Below, one piece after another: positions 49,738 to 59,304 of a stretch of 64,000 nt of DNA. Every line of letters begins with the position of its first letter. Position 1 is the stretch's first letter. Made by a program: the position numbers and the translations under genes. The notes under the pieces are model-generated. The model was given only the letters and a program-made list of their open reading frames with translations, did not search any database and was not told where the DNA came from. Location: contig OY856188.1 of assembly GCA_963693315.1 (NCBI GenBank), forward strand, positions 101,062,462 to 101,126,461. Reading direction: 5' to 3'. Origin of the DNA: Diogma glabrata. Taxonomy: Eukaryota; Arthropoda; Insecta; Diptera; Cylindrotomidae.

Positions 49738-50390
49738 TCCCAGAAAACACATTTACGTCATTGTGATATCAAAATGACATCACGCTAAGTCACATCTTGT
49801 GTAAGATCTGGGTCATATATTATAGGTCATATGTATATCATTATTTCCCAACTGTTTACGTAAGAACATGACATAACAATAATGATATAACTATGACATA
49901 AATGTGATGTCTGTGGAGATATTCGTGACGTTGTTATGATATAAGGTTGATAATGATATCATAGTAATAGAAATTGTTTTGTGATGTATTCTTTTTTTTA
50001 CTTAAAAAACAAATTTAATAACAATTAAACAAAAACACTTACCCGTCAGTCATTCATTGGTCACTACTTACCTACTGTTCTATAACCTGCTAGGAAGCAA
50101 TAACTAACTATACGCAAAATTTTTCAAACTATATACAATTAAAATGGATATACCTCTAGTGAAATTTAAAAAAAATCATAATAAGGTCATATTTAAGTCC
50201 AAATTATGACATCATATCAAATTCAAATTTAAGATCAGTGTAATGTCATGAAAGCATCATATAAATGATACCAGGATATAGTCATGACGAGTGTCAGTTT
50301 TATGTCAAATTTACGTAACAACTACATCACATATATATGACGTTCGTGTGATGTCATATTTACGTCTTGTGTTCACTAAATTAGAGTAAC
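49738..50390. mobile_element. Repeat element rich in ATGAC/GTCAT motifs
   Basis: Both ends carry CAGTATCATTT (49728-49738 region and 50379-50390 region), which may be the target duplication. Inward from it are related inverted sequences, AACACATTTACGTCA left and TGATGTCATATTTACGTC right. The whole segment is filled with more than twenty ATGAC, GTCAT and TGATATCA motifs on both strands. No coding frame. I read it as a non-autonomous TIR element with internal motif repetition. Confidence 0.55.
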
Positions 50391-51179
50391 AGTATCATTT
50401 AGAGGGCAAACAAAAAGAAGACAATTTGTATGCATCATTGTGGAATCGGGAGTTGACGACAATTTGTTTGATGAAACATATTTCGTTTTCGCTGCTGTTT
50501 TAATATGTACAGATGTACTAAACTAACAAAAATAAACACCATAAAAAGCATGCTGATACAATTGTTACAGGTAAATTATCTTTAAGTCTTAAAAAGCAGG
50601 TATTCCGTGTCGCGGGAAATAACAAATTCGGAATTTATTTCCCGTGACACGGAATACTAGTTATGAAAATTTGCTATAATTTTTTTCTAAATTCCTATTT
50701 CACGATGTACCGGAATAGGGTCTTACTCAAATAATCCTTACGTCAAAGAGTAAGAAACACGTACTTCCGAGTTCAGTTCAATTCGTCACCATTCTAACCG
50801 TATAGTTAAAGCGTTATCTTGGAATATAAAATGAAATTCCGAGATGGATTCCCGATGGAAGTAGCTATGGAGAAATCTATTAAATATATGTTTATGTAAA
50901 TGTTTTGTTTTCTTATACTTCGCTAGAAATGTAGACTAATTTTTGGTTTATAGGCGTTGACAGTTTTTGGTAGTTTATTTAGTCGGCAGTCGGCACTCGG
51001 CTACCCCTGATGAGAATGATAAACTTTTTTAAAGTTTAAAATTTTCTTATTGGTTCGAAACCAGATTGGTTGAAAATCGTATGGATTGCAAAAAATTTCA
51101 TAATTTGCAACATGATTTTCTAGATTCAGTTCTTATATTCATTCATGATCGAAGATTTTCCATCGGGGTGATTTATATC
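50391..51179. other. Intergenic stretch with one hairpin
   Basis: A hairpin at 50600-50657 has arms GTATTCCGTGTCGCGGGAAA and its near-exact inverse (TTTCCCGTGACACGGAATAC). Its GC content is higher than the flanks. Otherwise AT-rich, no gene. The last 12 bp (51168-51179) are the left target duplication of the RTE LINE. Confidence 0.55.
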
Positions 51180-51340
51180 GAGGGTAGCGAAAATCCGAAA
51201 TTCTACGTCCACGCCGTGCTACCTGGGTAACGCTAACAGAATTAGGTTGGTGTAGTTGAGAGGGGCAGAGTAAATACTGCTTATACTCAATGATTCTGCA
51301 CCATGGCGAGTCATTGGCGCCATAAAACCAATGCAACTCA

Positions 51341-51502
51341 AGCGTCTGTTCTCCATGTTAGGGGCGGCTTGGAGCGGGCGTCTGTCTTGGATCAAGCGGC
51401 TCGCTATATAAATGTGTAGAAAGCGTCTGTTCTCCATGTTAGGGGCGGCTTTCAGTGGGCGTCTGTCTTGGATCAAGCGGCTCGCTATATAAACGTGTAA
51501 AA
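51341..51502 (+). repeat. Two 81-bp leader monomers of the RTE
   Basis: Units 51341-51421 and 51422-51502 both read AGCGTCTGTTCTCCATGTTA, then GGGCGGCTT, GGGCGTCTGTCTTGGATCAA and GCGGCTCGCTATATAAA, with only a few differences. Each has a TATATAA box near its end and a higher GC content than the flanks. Repeated leader monomers can act as promoters in other LINEs; here that is inference. Confidence 0.8.
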
Positions 51503-51557
51503 AGGTTGTTTCTGGTGACCTTAAGATGCAGAACGAACCCATTCACGAAAATTTGGG

Positions 51558-54500
51558 TTGGGCGAAGGGCTAACACCCCATTTCCGTAAAAAAATTATTG
51601 TCATGAATTCTGTACACAGGCCTCGGAATATCTCGGATTCATTATTGGAACGACCTCGGAAACTGTACCCGGACTACGATTTAAAAATGGGAACCTGGAA
51701 CGTGCTTAGCCTCAGAAGACCAGGAGATCTCCTAAAACTCACTCAACAAGTCGAGAGCTACACACTGGATATAGTGGCATTACAAGAACTAAGATGGCCA
51801 GGCAGTGGAATCCATGAAACAGCGAAAGGATACACTCTGTATTATTGCGGTCATCAAAACGGAGGAGAATTTGGAGTTGGCTTTCTTATACACCGTCGCG
51901 TGAATCAGCATGTTATCGACTTCTGCCCTATTAATATGCGGTTATGCACACTGAGAATCCGCACGCAAAAATTCAATGTAACGATCGTCAATGTTCATGC
52001 ACCTACTGAAGATAAAGCGGATGATATTAAAGACCTGTTCTTCCTAGAACTCGAGGAAGTCATCAATAACATCCCGCGGCACGATATAAAAATCGTGGTA
52101 GGTGACTTTAATGCTCAAATCGGTAGGATTGCAGAACTTAAAACACATATCGGCCCTAACAGCTTGCATCATACCAGCAACAATAACGGTTTTCGCGCAG
52201 CCGAGCTGGCTATGATGTATGATCTAGTAATTTCCAGCACTTTCTTCCCTCACAAGAGAATTCACAAGGCAACGTGGAAATCAAATGACGGAAGAACGGA
52301 AAATCAAATCGATCACGTCATGATCTCTAAGAGACACTCTACAAGTATAACTGACGTTCGATCATACAGAGGTGCTGATATGGACACCGATCATATGCTT
52401 GTCATCTTTAAGTACAAGTGCAAGTTGTCATCCACATTTAACAGACAAGCAAAAAAGACCGTGCGCTGGAATGTCGAAGCATTTAAACATCCGGAAACGC
52501 TGAATAGATATCAGGAAATAATAACACAAAACATAGAAGAGCATGACATCTCTTCTGAGATGCCATTAAACATACAAGAAGAATGGCAAACGCTTCAATC
52601 AACCATTATAGCCGCAGCACAAACTACAATCGGAAAACGACCACCGAAATCACACAACGAATGGTTTGACGACGAGTGCCGCCAATCCGTTGAAAATAAA
52701 CAAAAACTGCGAGAAAAATGGTTAACAAGGAACACCCGAAGCTCCCAAGCTGATTATCTATGCGCCAGGAAAGCCTCAGCAAAACTTCTACGTAAAAAGA
52801 AACGCGAACACATGAAGAGCTGCATCGAAAACATCAACCAACATGCGGCCAACGGAAATTCAAAAGAGTGCTTTGCCAATGCACGAAATCTGACCAAAGA
52901 TTTCCACCCAAGATCTACAGCCATCAAAAATGTAAATAATGAACTTACAACAAGTGAACGTGATGTGCTGGCAGTGTGGCGATCCCACTTTCAAGACCTA
53001 CTGAATAGGACGAACGAAGTTCATCCTATTCGAGCAATTGCTCCATCAACTGAAGAGATTTTTGTCCCTTACCCAGCAATAGAAGAAGTGGAAGCTGCCA
53101 TTAAAAAACTGAAAAATGGCAAATCACCAGGTTTCGATGGAATTCCCGCAGAACTTCTGAAAAATGGAGGAGCAGCTCTGGTCTCACGTATATACGATCT
53201 GATTCTTGCAATCTGGGACCAAGAAGAACTACCTGATGAATGGAAAACAGCTCTCATTGTTCCGCTACATAAGAAAGGTGACCGTTTAAAGTGTGAAAAT
53301 TATCGTGGCATCGCACTGTTGAACACTGCATATAAAATACTAGCTAATGTTGTACTTGCTCGACTCATCCCGTTCGCCGAATCTATCATCGGTGACTATC
53401 AGTGTGGTTTTCGTCCCAACCGCTCAACCACAGATCAATGTTTTACATTAAGGATGATTCTGGAAAAATGTTGGGAGTACAACATCAGCATTCACCAGCT
53501 CTACGTTGATTTCAGGCAAGCATATGATAGTATCATCCGCGACAACCTCTGGTCCGCACTCATATGCCTTGGTATCCCAGAGAAACTTGTTTCTCTGTGT
53601 AAACTCACAACATCGGGATCAAATTGTAGAATAGTAATCGAAGGGTCAGTTTCTGATCCTTTCGATATAACATCAGGTGTTCGACAAGGTGATGCACTCG
53701 CGCCCGTACTATTTAATTTGGCGCTGGAGTACGCGATAAGAAAAAGCCGAATTGAGACACAAAACTGCATATATAACAAATCTAGTCAAGTTCTTGGCTA
53801 CGCAGATGATATTGTGCTTCTCGGACGTAGAACAAGCGATATTAAGGATAGTCTCTCTCAGCTTGAAAGAAATGCTAAACGGCTTGGATTATGCATCAAC
53901 ACCAGCAAAACTAAAGTGTTAACAACATCTAAGAACATACCTCCCGGAAATCTGGATACTGGCGACTATGAAGTGGAACGCGTGGAAAACTTCAAATACC
54001 TCGGGTCTGTAATAACATCGTCAAATGACATGCAGGCAGATATCAAAGCCCGTGTCTCTGCCGCATACAGAGTTTTCTACGCATACTCAAAACTTCTGCG
54101 ATCAAAACATCTTTCGCGGTCGTGTAAACTCACACTTTACAAAGCATTGATACGACCTGTGCTTACATTTGGAAGTGAAAGCTGGACACTGACTTCCTCC
54201 GATTGTAGAATTCTATCAACATTCGAGAGGAAAGTCATACGAACAATTTATGGTCCATGTAAAGTTGCTGAAAATCAGTATAGAATCCGAATGAATCATG
54301 AAATCAGACAGCTTCTTGGAGGCTGCGATGTAATCGGATTCATTAAATCCAACCGGATTAGATGGTTTGGTCATGTAGAAAGGGCTCCATTGGAAAGAAT
54401 GATAAAAAAAGCGTCCCAACAACAACCAGCTGGTGTTCGTCGAAGAGGAAGACCTAGACAACGCTGGCGTGATGACATCATCCAAGACCTTCGTGATATA

Positions 54501-54587
54501 GGATGTCGAAACTGGGGTCAACTGGTCATGGAACGAGATGATTGGAAGCTGGTGGCACAGACGGCAAAATCCCTTCATGGGATGTAA
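51558..54587 (+). CDS. RTE-type LINE endonuclease-reverse transcriptase ORF
   Basis: 1009 residues without a break; a second Met 15 codons on (MNSVHRPRN) is an alternative start. Residues about 40-290 are an APE endonuclease: MGTWNVLSL, LQELRWPGSG with the catalytic Glu, VVGDFNAQIG, and TDHMLVIF with the Asp-His pair. The reverse transcriptase lies at about 490-780: GKSPGFDGIPAELLK, YRGIALLNTAYKIL, CGFRPNRSTTDQ, VDFRQAYDSI (catalytic Asp), SGVRQGDALAPVLFNLALE and GYADDIVLLGR (catalytic Asp pair). The C-terminal part contains RVENFKYLGSVI, SESWTLTSSD and RIRWFGHVERA, then a basic GVRRRGRPRQRW. All catalytic residues are present. The protein would nick chromosomal DNA and copy its own RNA. In insect annotations such ORFs are often labelled craniofacial development protein 2-like. 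Confidence 0.95.
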   Translation: MGEGLTPHFRKKIIVMNSVHRPRNISDSLLERPRKLYPDYDLKMGTWNVLSLRRPGDLLKLTQQVESYTLDIVALQELRWPGSGIHETAKGYTLYYCGHQNGGEFGVGFLIHRRVNQHVIDFCPINMRLCTLRIRTQKFNVTIVNVHAPTEDKADDIKDLFFLELEEVINNIPRHDIKIVVGDFNAQIGRIAELKTHIGPNSLHHTSNNNGFRAAELAMMYDLVISSTFFPHKRIHKATWKSNDGRTENQIDHVMISKRHSTSITDVRSYRGADMDTDHMLVIFKYKCKLSSTFNRQAKKTVRWNVEAFKHPETLNRYQEIITQNIEEHDISSEMPLNIQEEWQTLQSTIIAAAQTTIGKRPPKSHNEWFDDECRQSVENKQKLREKWLTRNTRSSQADYLCARKASAKLLRKKKREHMKSCIENINQHAANGNSKECFANARNLTKDFHPRSTAIKNVNNELTTSERDVLAVWRSHFQDLLNRTNEVHPIRAIAPSTEEIFVPYPAIEEVEAAIKKLKNGKSPGFDGIPAELLKNGGAALVSRIYDLILAIWDQEELPDEWKTALIVPLHKKGDRLKCENYRGIALLNTAYKILANVVLARLIPFAESIIGDYQCGFRPNRSTTDQCFTLRMILEKCWEYNISIHQLYVDFRQAYDSIIRDNLWSALICLGIPEKLVSLCKLTTSGSNCRIVIEGSVSDPFDITSGVRQGDALAPVLFNLALEYAIRKSRIETQNCIYNKSSQVLGYADDIVLLGRRTSDIKDSLSQLERNAKRLGLCINTSKTKVLTTSKNIPPGNLDTGDYEVERVENFKYLGSVITSSNDMQADIKARVSAAYRVFYAYSKLLRSKHLSRSCKLTLYKALIRPVLTFGSESWTLTSSDCRILSTFERKVIRTIYGPCKVAENQYRIRMNHEIRQLLGGCDVIGFIKSNRIRWFGHVERAPLERMIKKASQQQPAGVRRRGRPRQRWRDDIIQDLRDIGCRNWGQLVMERDDWKLVAQTAKSLHGM

Positions 54588-54611
54588 ACGCCAGAGAGAG
54601 AGAGAGAGAGA

Positions 54612-54789
54612 GTGATTTATATCACAAATAATTAACTGAATTAATTTTTGTGATTTGTTTATTTATAATTATTTTGTGAAATTGAAAGACGTAAAACGTA
54701 AAATGTCTGAGTTTTTCGTTTCAAAATTTCTAGTCGACCGTTTTAATCGACTTGGACCATACCAATTTGTATGCGACGTGACATGACTA
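54612..54789. other. Flank of the RTE
   Basis: Starts with the right target duplication. A hairpin CATGACTATAGTCATG (54782-54797) precedes the next repeat. No gene. Confidence 0.4.
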
Positions 54790-55165
54790 TAGTCATGACT
54801 CATGTCACCTGATGTAACACGACTTCAGTAATTGGGATATACCATATACAAAACAACTCAGCAGTCCTCACCAACATTTCCCTGCACACGATTATAGATG
54901 TGATACAGAGCAACCCGCATCTACCCAATGACAAAAGGAGTAGGAACATATATTCTCTATTATGTTTAAATTCTATAAGTTTAGCCGCATTATTGATGTG
55001 TAATTGTTTTTTAATTTTTGATCTACGGGTGTAACAAGCCCGATTGCTCCAGTCCCTGCTATTGGCATATGAGTTAACCTGAGATATCGCATACCATAAG
55101 CAATAGCAGTCACTATAGCCAAGGTAAACTCTTAAGTATTCAGTTAACGGTGGCACCTCAATCTT
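54790..55165 (+). mobile_element. Fragment of a LINE 5' leader (28825-32330 family)
   Basis: Blocks in order (TCCAGTCCCTGCTATTGGCA, GAGATATCGCATACCATAAG, TAGCCAAGGTAAACTCTTAA, TCAATCTTAGCTA) correspond to the leader of the LINE at 28825-32330 read on the - strand (32220-32060). Divergence is considerable. The coding part is absent. Confidence 0.6.
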
Positions 55166-55184
55166 AGCTATGAAATATTCCTTG

Positions 55185-55588
55185 TTGTAGAAACCGAAAC
55201 TGAAACTGAAAATTTTTCGTTTCTGTTTCTAATTTGGTTGACGGTGGTGAACAATAAAACAGAAACGGAAACCGAATTTTGTTTGAGTTTGTGAATTTGT
55301 TATCCATTATGAATAATAATATTGAAGAATAACAAAAACAAATAATTTTATTTATTAAACCTATTTATTAAATTCAAAATTTAAAGCTTTTGTTACCACA
55401 ATTCAAAATAATAATTAATATTATGTGACAGTTTCTGGTCATGTGACAGTTTCGGTACTGAAACAATTCAGTTTTAATTGTTTCCGTTTCAGACAAAACA
55501 GACGAATTTTACGTTTCTGTTTCTAAATTCGGTTTCTGTTTCAGTTGCGGTCAAATTTGTATGAAATTCGGTTTCTGTTTCATTAAAA
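55185..55588. mobile_element. Small TIR element with GTTTCNGTTTC motifs
   Basis: The left end GAAACCGAAACTGAAACTGA and the right end (inverse GAAACAGAAACCGAATTTCA) are related inverted repeats made of GAAAC(A/C/T)GAAAC units, and further units occur inside. No transposase. Its right side abuts the truncated left end of the GGGATACG copy 2. Clusters of short terminal motifs resemble hAT MITE ends; assignment uncertain. Confidence 0.55.
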
Positions 55589-55589
55589 T

Positions 55590-56512
55590 ATTAAAATATT
55601 TAATAACTATGGTTAAATAATTTCTGAACGACGATCATTAATGTCGTTTTCTTTTTACCAAAAAAATTGCTCTAAACACGCCCATTTTCGATCTAGATCG
55701 ATTTTTTTTTGACATTACGTATTCTATTTGACAAAAAAAAGCACTCTTTTTGCTCTGAAAATAAATCTAGATTTTTTCGTAGAGTAAGTTGTAAATACAA
55801 TAGAGTTGCACAAATACATTTACACATCTCTCAAAATTTGTAAACAAACAAAACGCCATTTAGTTATTATTATTTTTTTTAAGTGAAATAGTTATTGTTT
55901 AAATAAATCTTATGTTTAAATCGTGTTTTAAATTAAAAACTAATACAAATCATTTAATTAAATACAATTAATTACTAAAACATTAAATGACAGTTTCACA
56001 AACACAACTACAAAACTAAATCGAATTTTGTCATATTCTTTTTATGAAAAACAAATCACTCTTTCTGCTCTGGCAAAAAGAAAACGACATAAGTAAAATA
56101 TTCAATACACAAATACTAATACAATCTGTTAAAATCGTATGTCAGAATAATTCTTTCATAAAATGTTTCAATTGAATAAAATTAAAACCGAAAAAATTAA
56201 AAACTAAGATAGAAATTACTAACCATATTGTTATAGAAAACTTGCATTTCAGTCAGAATTTGAAAAATATATATGCTGCAATTTCAAAATAAATTGAACT
56301 GTCAATTTGAAATCGTTAAATTTTAAATAATCTTTAACTCTACTCGAGAGCACATTTAATTTTTTAATAAATGTGGGCGGGGCGTAGTGTGTTTCTGAAC
56401 GCAAACAGCTGTCAAATAGTTAAATATTAACTTTACTATTTCGTTTCTGAACGACCGTATTTAAATATTATTTAAATATAGTTAACTATAGTAAAGTTTC
56501 GGAACGTACCCC
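55590..56512. mobile_element. TIR element family 'GGGATACG', copy 2, left-truncated
   Basis: It begins inside the left half (TTAAAATATTTAATAACTAT) and runs to the right terminal repeat AAAGTTTCGGAACGTACCC. It holds the MITE at 55642-56089. The region around 56270-56300 (TGCTGCAATTTCAAAATAAA followed by TTGAACTGTC) is the undisturbed counterpart of the site where copy 3 carries the Penelope-like element. Confidence 0.8.
55642..56089. mobile_element. MITE, 448 bp, TAA target duplication
   Basis: Inverted ends TGTCGTTTTCTTTTT. TAA at 55639-55641 and 56090-56092. Copies 1 and 3 of the host element read GATCATTAAGTAAAATATTA at this place, an empty site with a single TAA, which proves insertion and gives exact limits. 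A TTTACAAATTTTGAGAG-like interior, no frame. Confidence 0.92.
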
Positions 56513-56534
56513 TGGGATACGTTCCGAAGCTTTA

Positions 56535-56733
56535 GGTCCGCTATACACTTGAGCTAAGCTATGCGAACTATGCGAACTATGTTTTTTGTATATAACGTAA
56601 TCAAATGGATGACTATACACTTGAGCTAAGCTTATAGCTTAGCTCAAGTGTATAGTCATCCATTTGATTACGTTATATGCAAAAAACATAGTTCGCATAG
56701 TTCGCATAGCTTAGCTCAAGTGTATAGCGGGCC
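56535..56733. mobile_element. Palindromic MITE, 199 bp, TTA duplication
   Basis: Arms of about 97 bp are almost perfect inverted repeats around a centre AGCTTATAGCTT at 56635. TTA lies at 56532-56534 and 56734-56736. The terminal motif CTATACACTTGAGCTAAGCT occurs twice per arm, once at the outer end and once at the centre, so the element looks like two short elements joined head to head. Confidence 0.85.
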
Positions 56734-56736
56734 TTA

Positions 56737-57210
56737 AGGTCATTCTCCATTAGTCTTTTTTTCACGTCTTTTTTATTTTGTGAAATAGAAGATATGAAAA
56801 TCATATAAGTGCGAAAGGAAAAACGATGAAGACTTTTTATTTATTCCATGTCTTTTTTTTACTTTCCATGACTTTTTTTTTAAAAAAAAGTAATATACTA
56901 TAAAAAGTGTTCTACTAAAAAAAAGTCTATAGAGCAAGACTTTTTTATGAAACAAGACGACTTTTACACTGAAAAAATATGTTTAAAATTATTTAGCAGT
57001 CTATGTTGGATACGACTTTGTTAAAAATATATAATAAAATTAGATGTTTATTAAAAATAATGGTGAAATATCACAATTCCAATCCTATAAAATATTTTTT
57101 CCATGAAAAAGTGTGATATTCGTCTTACTCTCTCTTTAGAAAATTAATCATGGTTTCCCGTTCTATTTTGGCTAGAAAAAAAGATGAAAAAGACTAATGG
57201 AGAGTCAGCT
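56737..57210. mobile_element. MITE 'CTCCATTAGTC', copy A, 474 bp
   Basis: Inverted ends AGGTCATTCTCCATTAGTCT and AGCTGACTCTCCATTAGTCT, flanked by TTA (56734-56736, 57211-57213). Its body is the reverse complement of copy B (57851-58326), with high identity. It shares the left TTA with the palindromic MITE beside it, so one of the two landed in the duplication made by the other. A 60-codon frame in it is chance. Confidence 0.88.
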
Positions 57211-57779
57211 TTACAGCTAAATATTTAATGCACCAATCAAACCACCGCATTAAAATATTTAACAACTTTATAGTTAATAATTTCTGAACGACGATCATTA
57301 AGTAAAATATTAAATACACAAATACTAATACAATCTGTTAAAATCGTATGTCAGAATAATTCTTTCATAAAATGTTTCAATTGAATAAAATTAAAACCGA
57401 AAAAATTAAAAACTAAGATAGAAATTACTAACCATATTGTTATAGAAAACTTGCATTTCATTCAGAATTTGAAAAATATATATGCTGCAATTTCAAAATA
57501 AATTAAATAATTATTAAATTTGTTGATTTAATAAAAATGTTTTATTTTTCTAACAACTTTTTATAAAATATAAAAATCAGACCGGTTTCAGATATATATA
57601 TATATATATCTATCATCAGTGAAATTTTTTATGTTTATGACAATATTATTTGAAAATTTGTTTGTTTCTAAAAATATGCATACTAAATTAAACATAAAAA
57701 GTTTTTAAAATAAAAATTGAAAAGATTAAAATTGTAAAATATGATAAGAACAAAAACAATAGAGAAAAATATTAATTTA

Positions 57780-59050
57780 TAATTAAATTGTACAAAATAT
57801 TAGAACAAAATGATAGTTGTTCATTCAAAATTAAAAATGGTGACTGCTTAAGCTGACTCTCCATTAGTCTTTTTCATCTTTTTTTCTAGCCAAAATAGAA
57901 CGGGAAACCATGATTAATTTTCTAAAGAGAGAGTAAGACGAATATCACACTTTTTCATGGAAAAAATATTTTATAGGATTGGAATTGTGATATTTCACCA
58001 TTATTTTTAATAAACATCTAATTTTATTATATATTTTTAACAATGTCGTATCCAACATAGACTGCTAAATAATTTTAAACATATTTTTTCAGTGTAAAAG
58101 TCGTCTTGTTTCATAAAAAAGTCTTGCTCTATAGACTTTTTTTATAGTAGAACACTTTTTATAGTATATTACTTTTTTTTAAAAAAAAAAGTCATGGAAA
58201 GTAAAAAAAAGACATGGAATAAATAAAAAGTCTTCATCGTTTTTCCTTTCGCACTTATATGATTTTCATATCTTCTATTTCACAAAATAAAAAAGACGTG
58301 AAAAAAAGACTAATGGACAATAACCTTTAGTAGCTTTATATATTTCAAACTCTTCCATTGAATCCATGAGAGGACCTTTGTTACAAAAATGTAAAACTTC
58401 AAAATTATTTTCAAAACTTGTATATGAATGATTTTCATCGACTAGATGTTGAGCAAAAATAGATTTTATATTTTGAATGTTTTTTCGTTTAGGTAAATGT
58501 TCTAAAAATCTGGTGATGAATTTTCTACCTGTTTGGCCAATATAAAATTTATCACAGGAATCACAATTTATTTGATAAATGCCAGTGCATTCTTCTAGTT
58601 TAGGTTTTTCTTTGAATTTGAAGTTTTTATATAGACTGTTTATTGTTTTGAAAGAAATTTTAAATTTATATTTTTTAAATTGATTAACTATTATGTTGGG
58701 TAGTAAATTAGTGTAATTTATAGAAATATATTTTACATCTGTATTAGTATTCAATCTGTTTATAGAACTATGGTTATTTATTCTTTTTGAATTTCGACTT
58801 AATATTTTATCAATAATATTTGGGTTGTATCCGTTATTAATAGCAATAAATTTAATTGTGTTTAATTCATTCTGGAAATTTAAATGATTCATTGGAATAG
58901 TAAGTAATCTATTTATAAGCTGACATTTTTTGAGAATATGGATGGTGTGAGCTAGATTTAATTGTAATATTAGTTTTAGTAGATTTTCTATAAATTTTAA
59001 ACTCAAAATTGTTATTATTTTTTGATATGGTTAAATCCAAAAAGTATAAC
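57780..59050 (-). pseudogene. Penelope-like RT end plus GIY-YIG endonuclease
   Basis: The main frame runs from about 59006 to the MITE at 58327. Upstream, in another frame, DNMLYFLDLTI at about 59050-59020 is the end of the reverse transcriptase (LxFLDLTI is typical of Penelope-like elements). Then come the thumb region with FIAINNGYN and the linker. The GIY-YIG module starts at CTGIYQINCDSCDKFYIGQT (about 58590-58530), with its Arg in GRKFITRFLEH, the His in AQHLVDENHSY, and the Glu in MEEFEIYKA. After removal of the MITE the frame continues into 57850-57780 and ends with a normal stop, so the MITE came after the retroelement. The missing RT core and one frame shift make this copy inactive. 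Confidence 0.88.
57851..58326. mobile_element. MITE 'CTCCATTAGTC', copy B, 476 bp
   Basis: Inverted ends AGCTGACTCTCCATTAGTCT and AGGTTATTGTCCATTAGTCT, flanked by TTA (57848-57850, 58327-58329). It is inserted in the GIY-YIG coding region of the Penelope-like element. Opposite in orientation to copy A, 640 bp away. Confidence 0.9.
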
Positions 59051-59304
59051 ATGTTGTCTTTTTCAAAATAAATTGAACTGTCAATTTGAAATCGTTAAAT
59101 TTTAAATAATGCTTATGTATATGTGTATTTAATTTTTAACTCTACTCGAGAGCACATTTAATTTTTTAATAAATGTGGGTGGGGCGTAGTGTGTTTCTGA
59201 ACGCAAACAGCTGTCAAATAGTTAAATATTAACTTTACTATTTCGTTTCTGAACGACCGTATTTAAATATTATTTAAATATAGTAAAGTTTCGGAACGTA
59301 TCCC

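Larger units (their letters stand above)
51180..54611 (+). mobile_element. Full-length RTE-type LINE with 12-bp target duplication
   Basis: GTGATTTATATC lies at 51168-51179 and again at 54612-54623, marking a 3432-bp insertion. It has a 378-bp leader, one long ORF (51558-54587) and a very short 3' end made of (AG)n, starting ten bases after the stop codon. A single APE-RT ORF and a microsatellite tail are typical of RTE elements. The intact ORF and exact duplication suggest a recent insertion. Confidence 0.95.
57505..59060 (-). mobile_element. Penelope-like retroelement, 5'-truncated
   Basis: TTTCAAAATAAATT occurs at 57491-57504 and 59061-59074, a 14-bp target duplication. Copies 1 and 2 of the host element have this sequence once (about 10731-10744 and 56282-56295), an empty site. 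The element holds the end of a reverse transcriptase and a GIY-YIG endonuclease on the - strand, followed by about 270 bp of 3' non-coding sequence including a short AT microsatellite at 57593-57610. MITE copy B splits the last codons. Confidence 0.93.
56514..59304. mobile_element. TIR element family 'GGGATACG', copy 3, with nested inserts
   Basis: It starts GGGATACGTTCCGAAGCTTT directly beside the end of copy 2 and ends AGTAAAGTTTCGGAACGTATCCC. It contains a palindromic MITE (56535-56733), a second MITE (56737-57210), then its own body (57214-57504), a Penelope-like element (57505-59060) holding a third MITE (57851-58326), and its own right part (59075-59304). Without the inserts it is about 0.55 kb. 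Confidence 0.85.

Noticed and set aside
53069..54578. Long - strand frames of 62-120 codons
   Set aside because: Antisense shadows of the intact RTE ORF.
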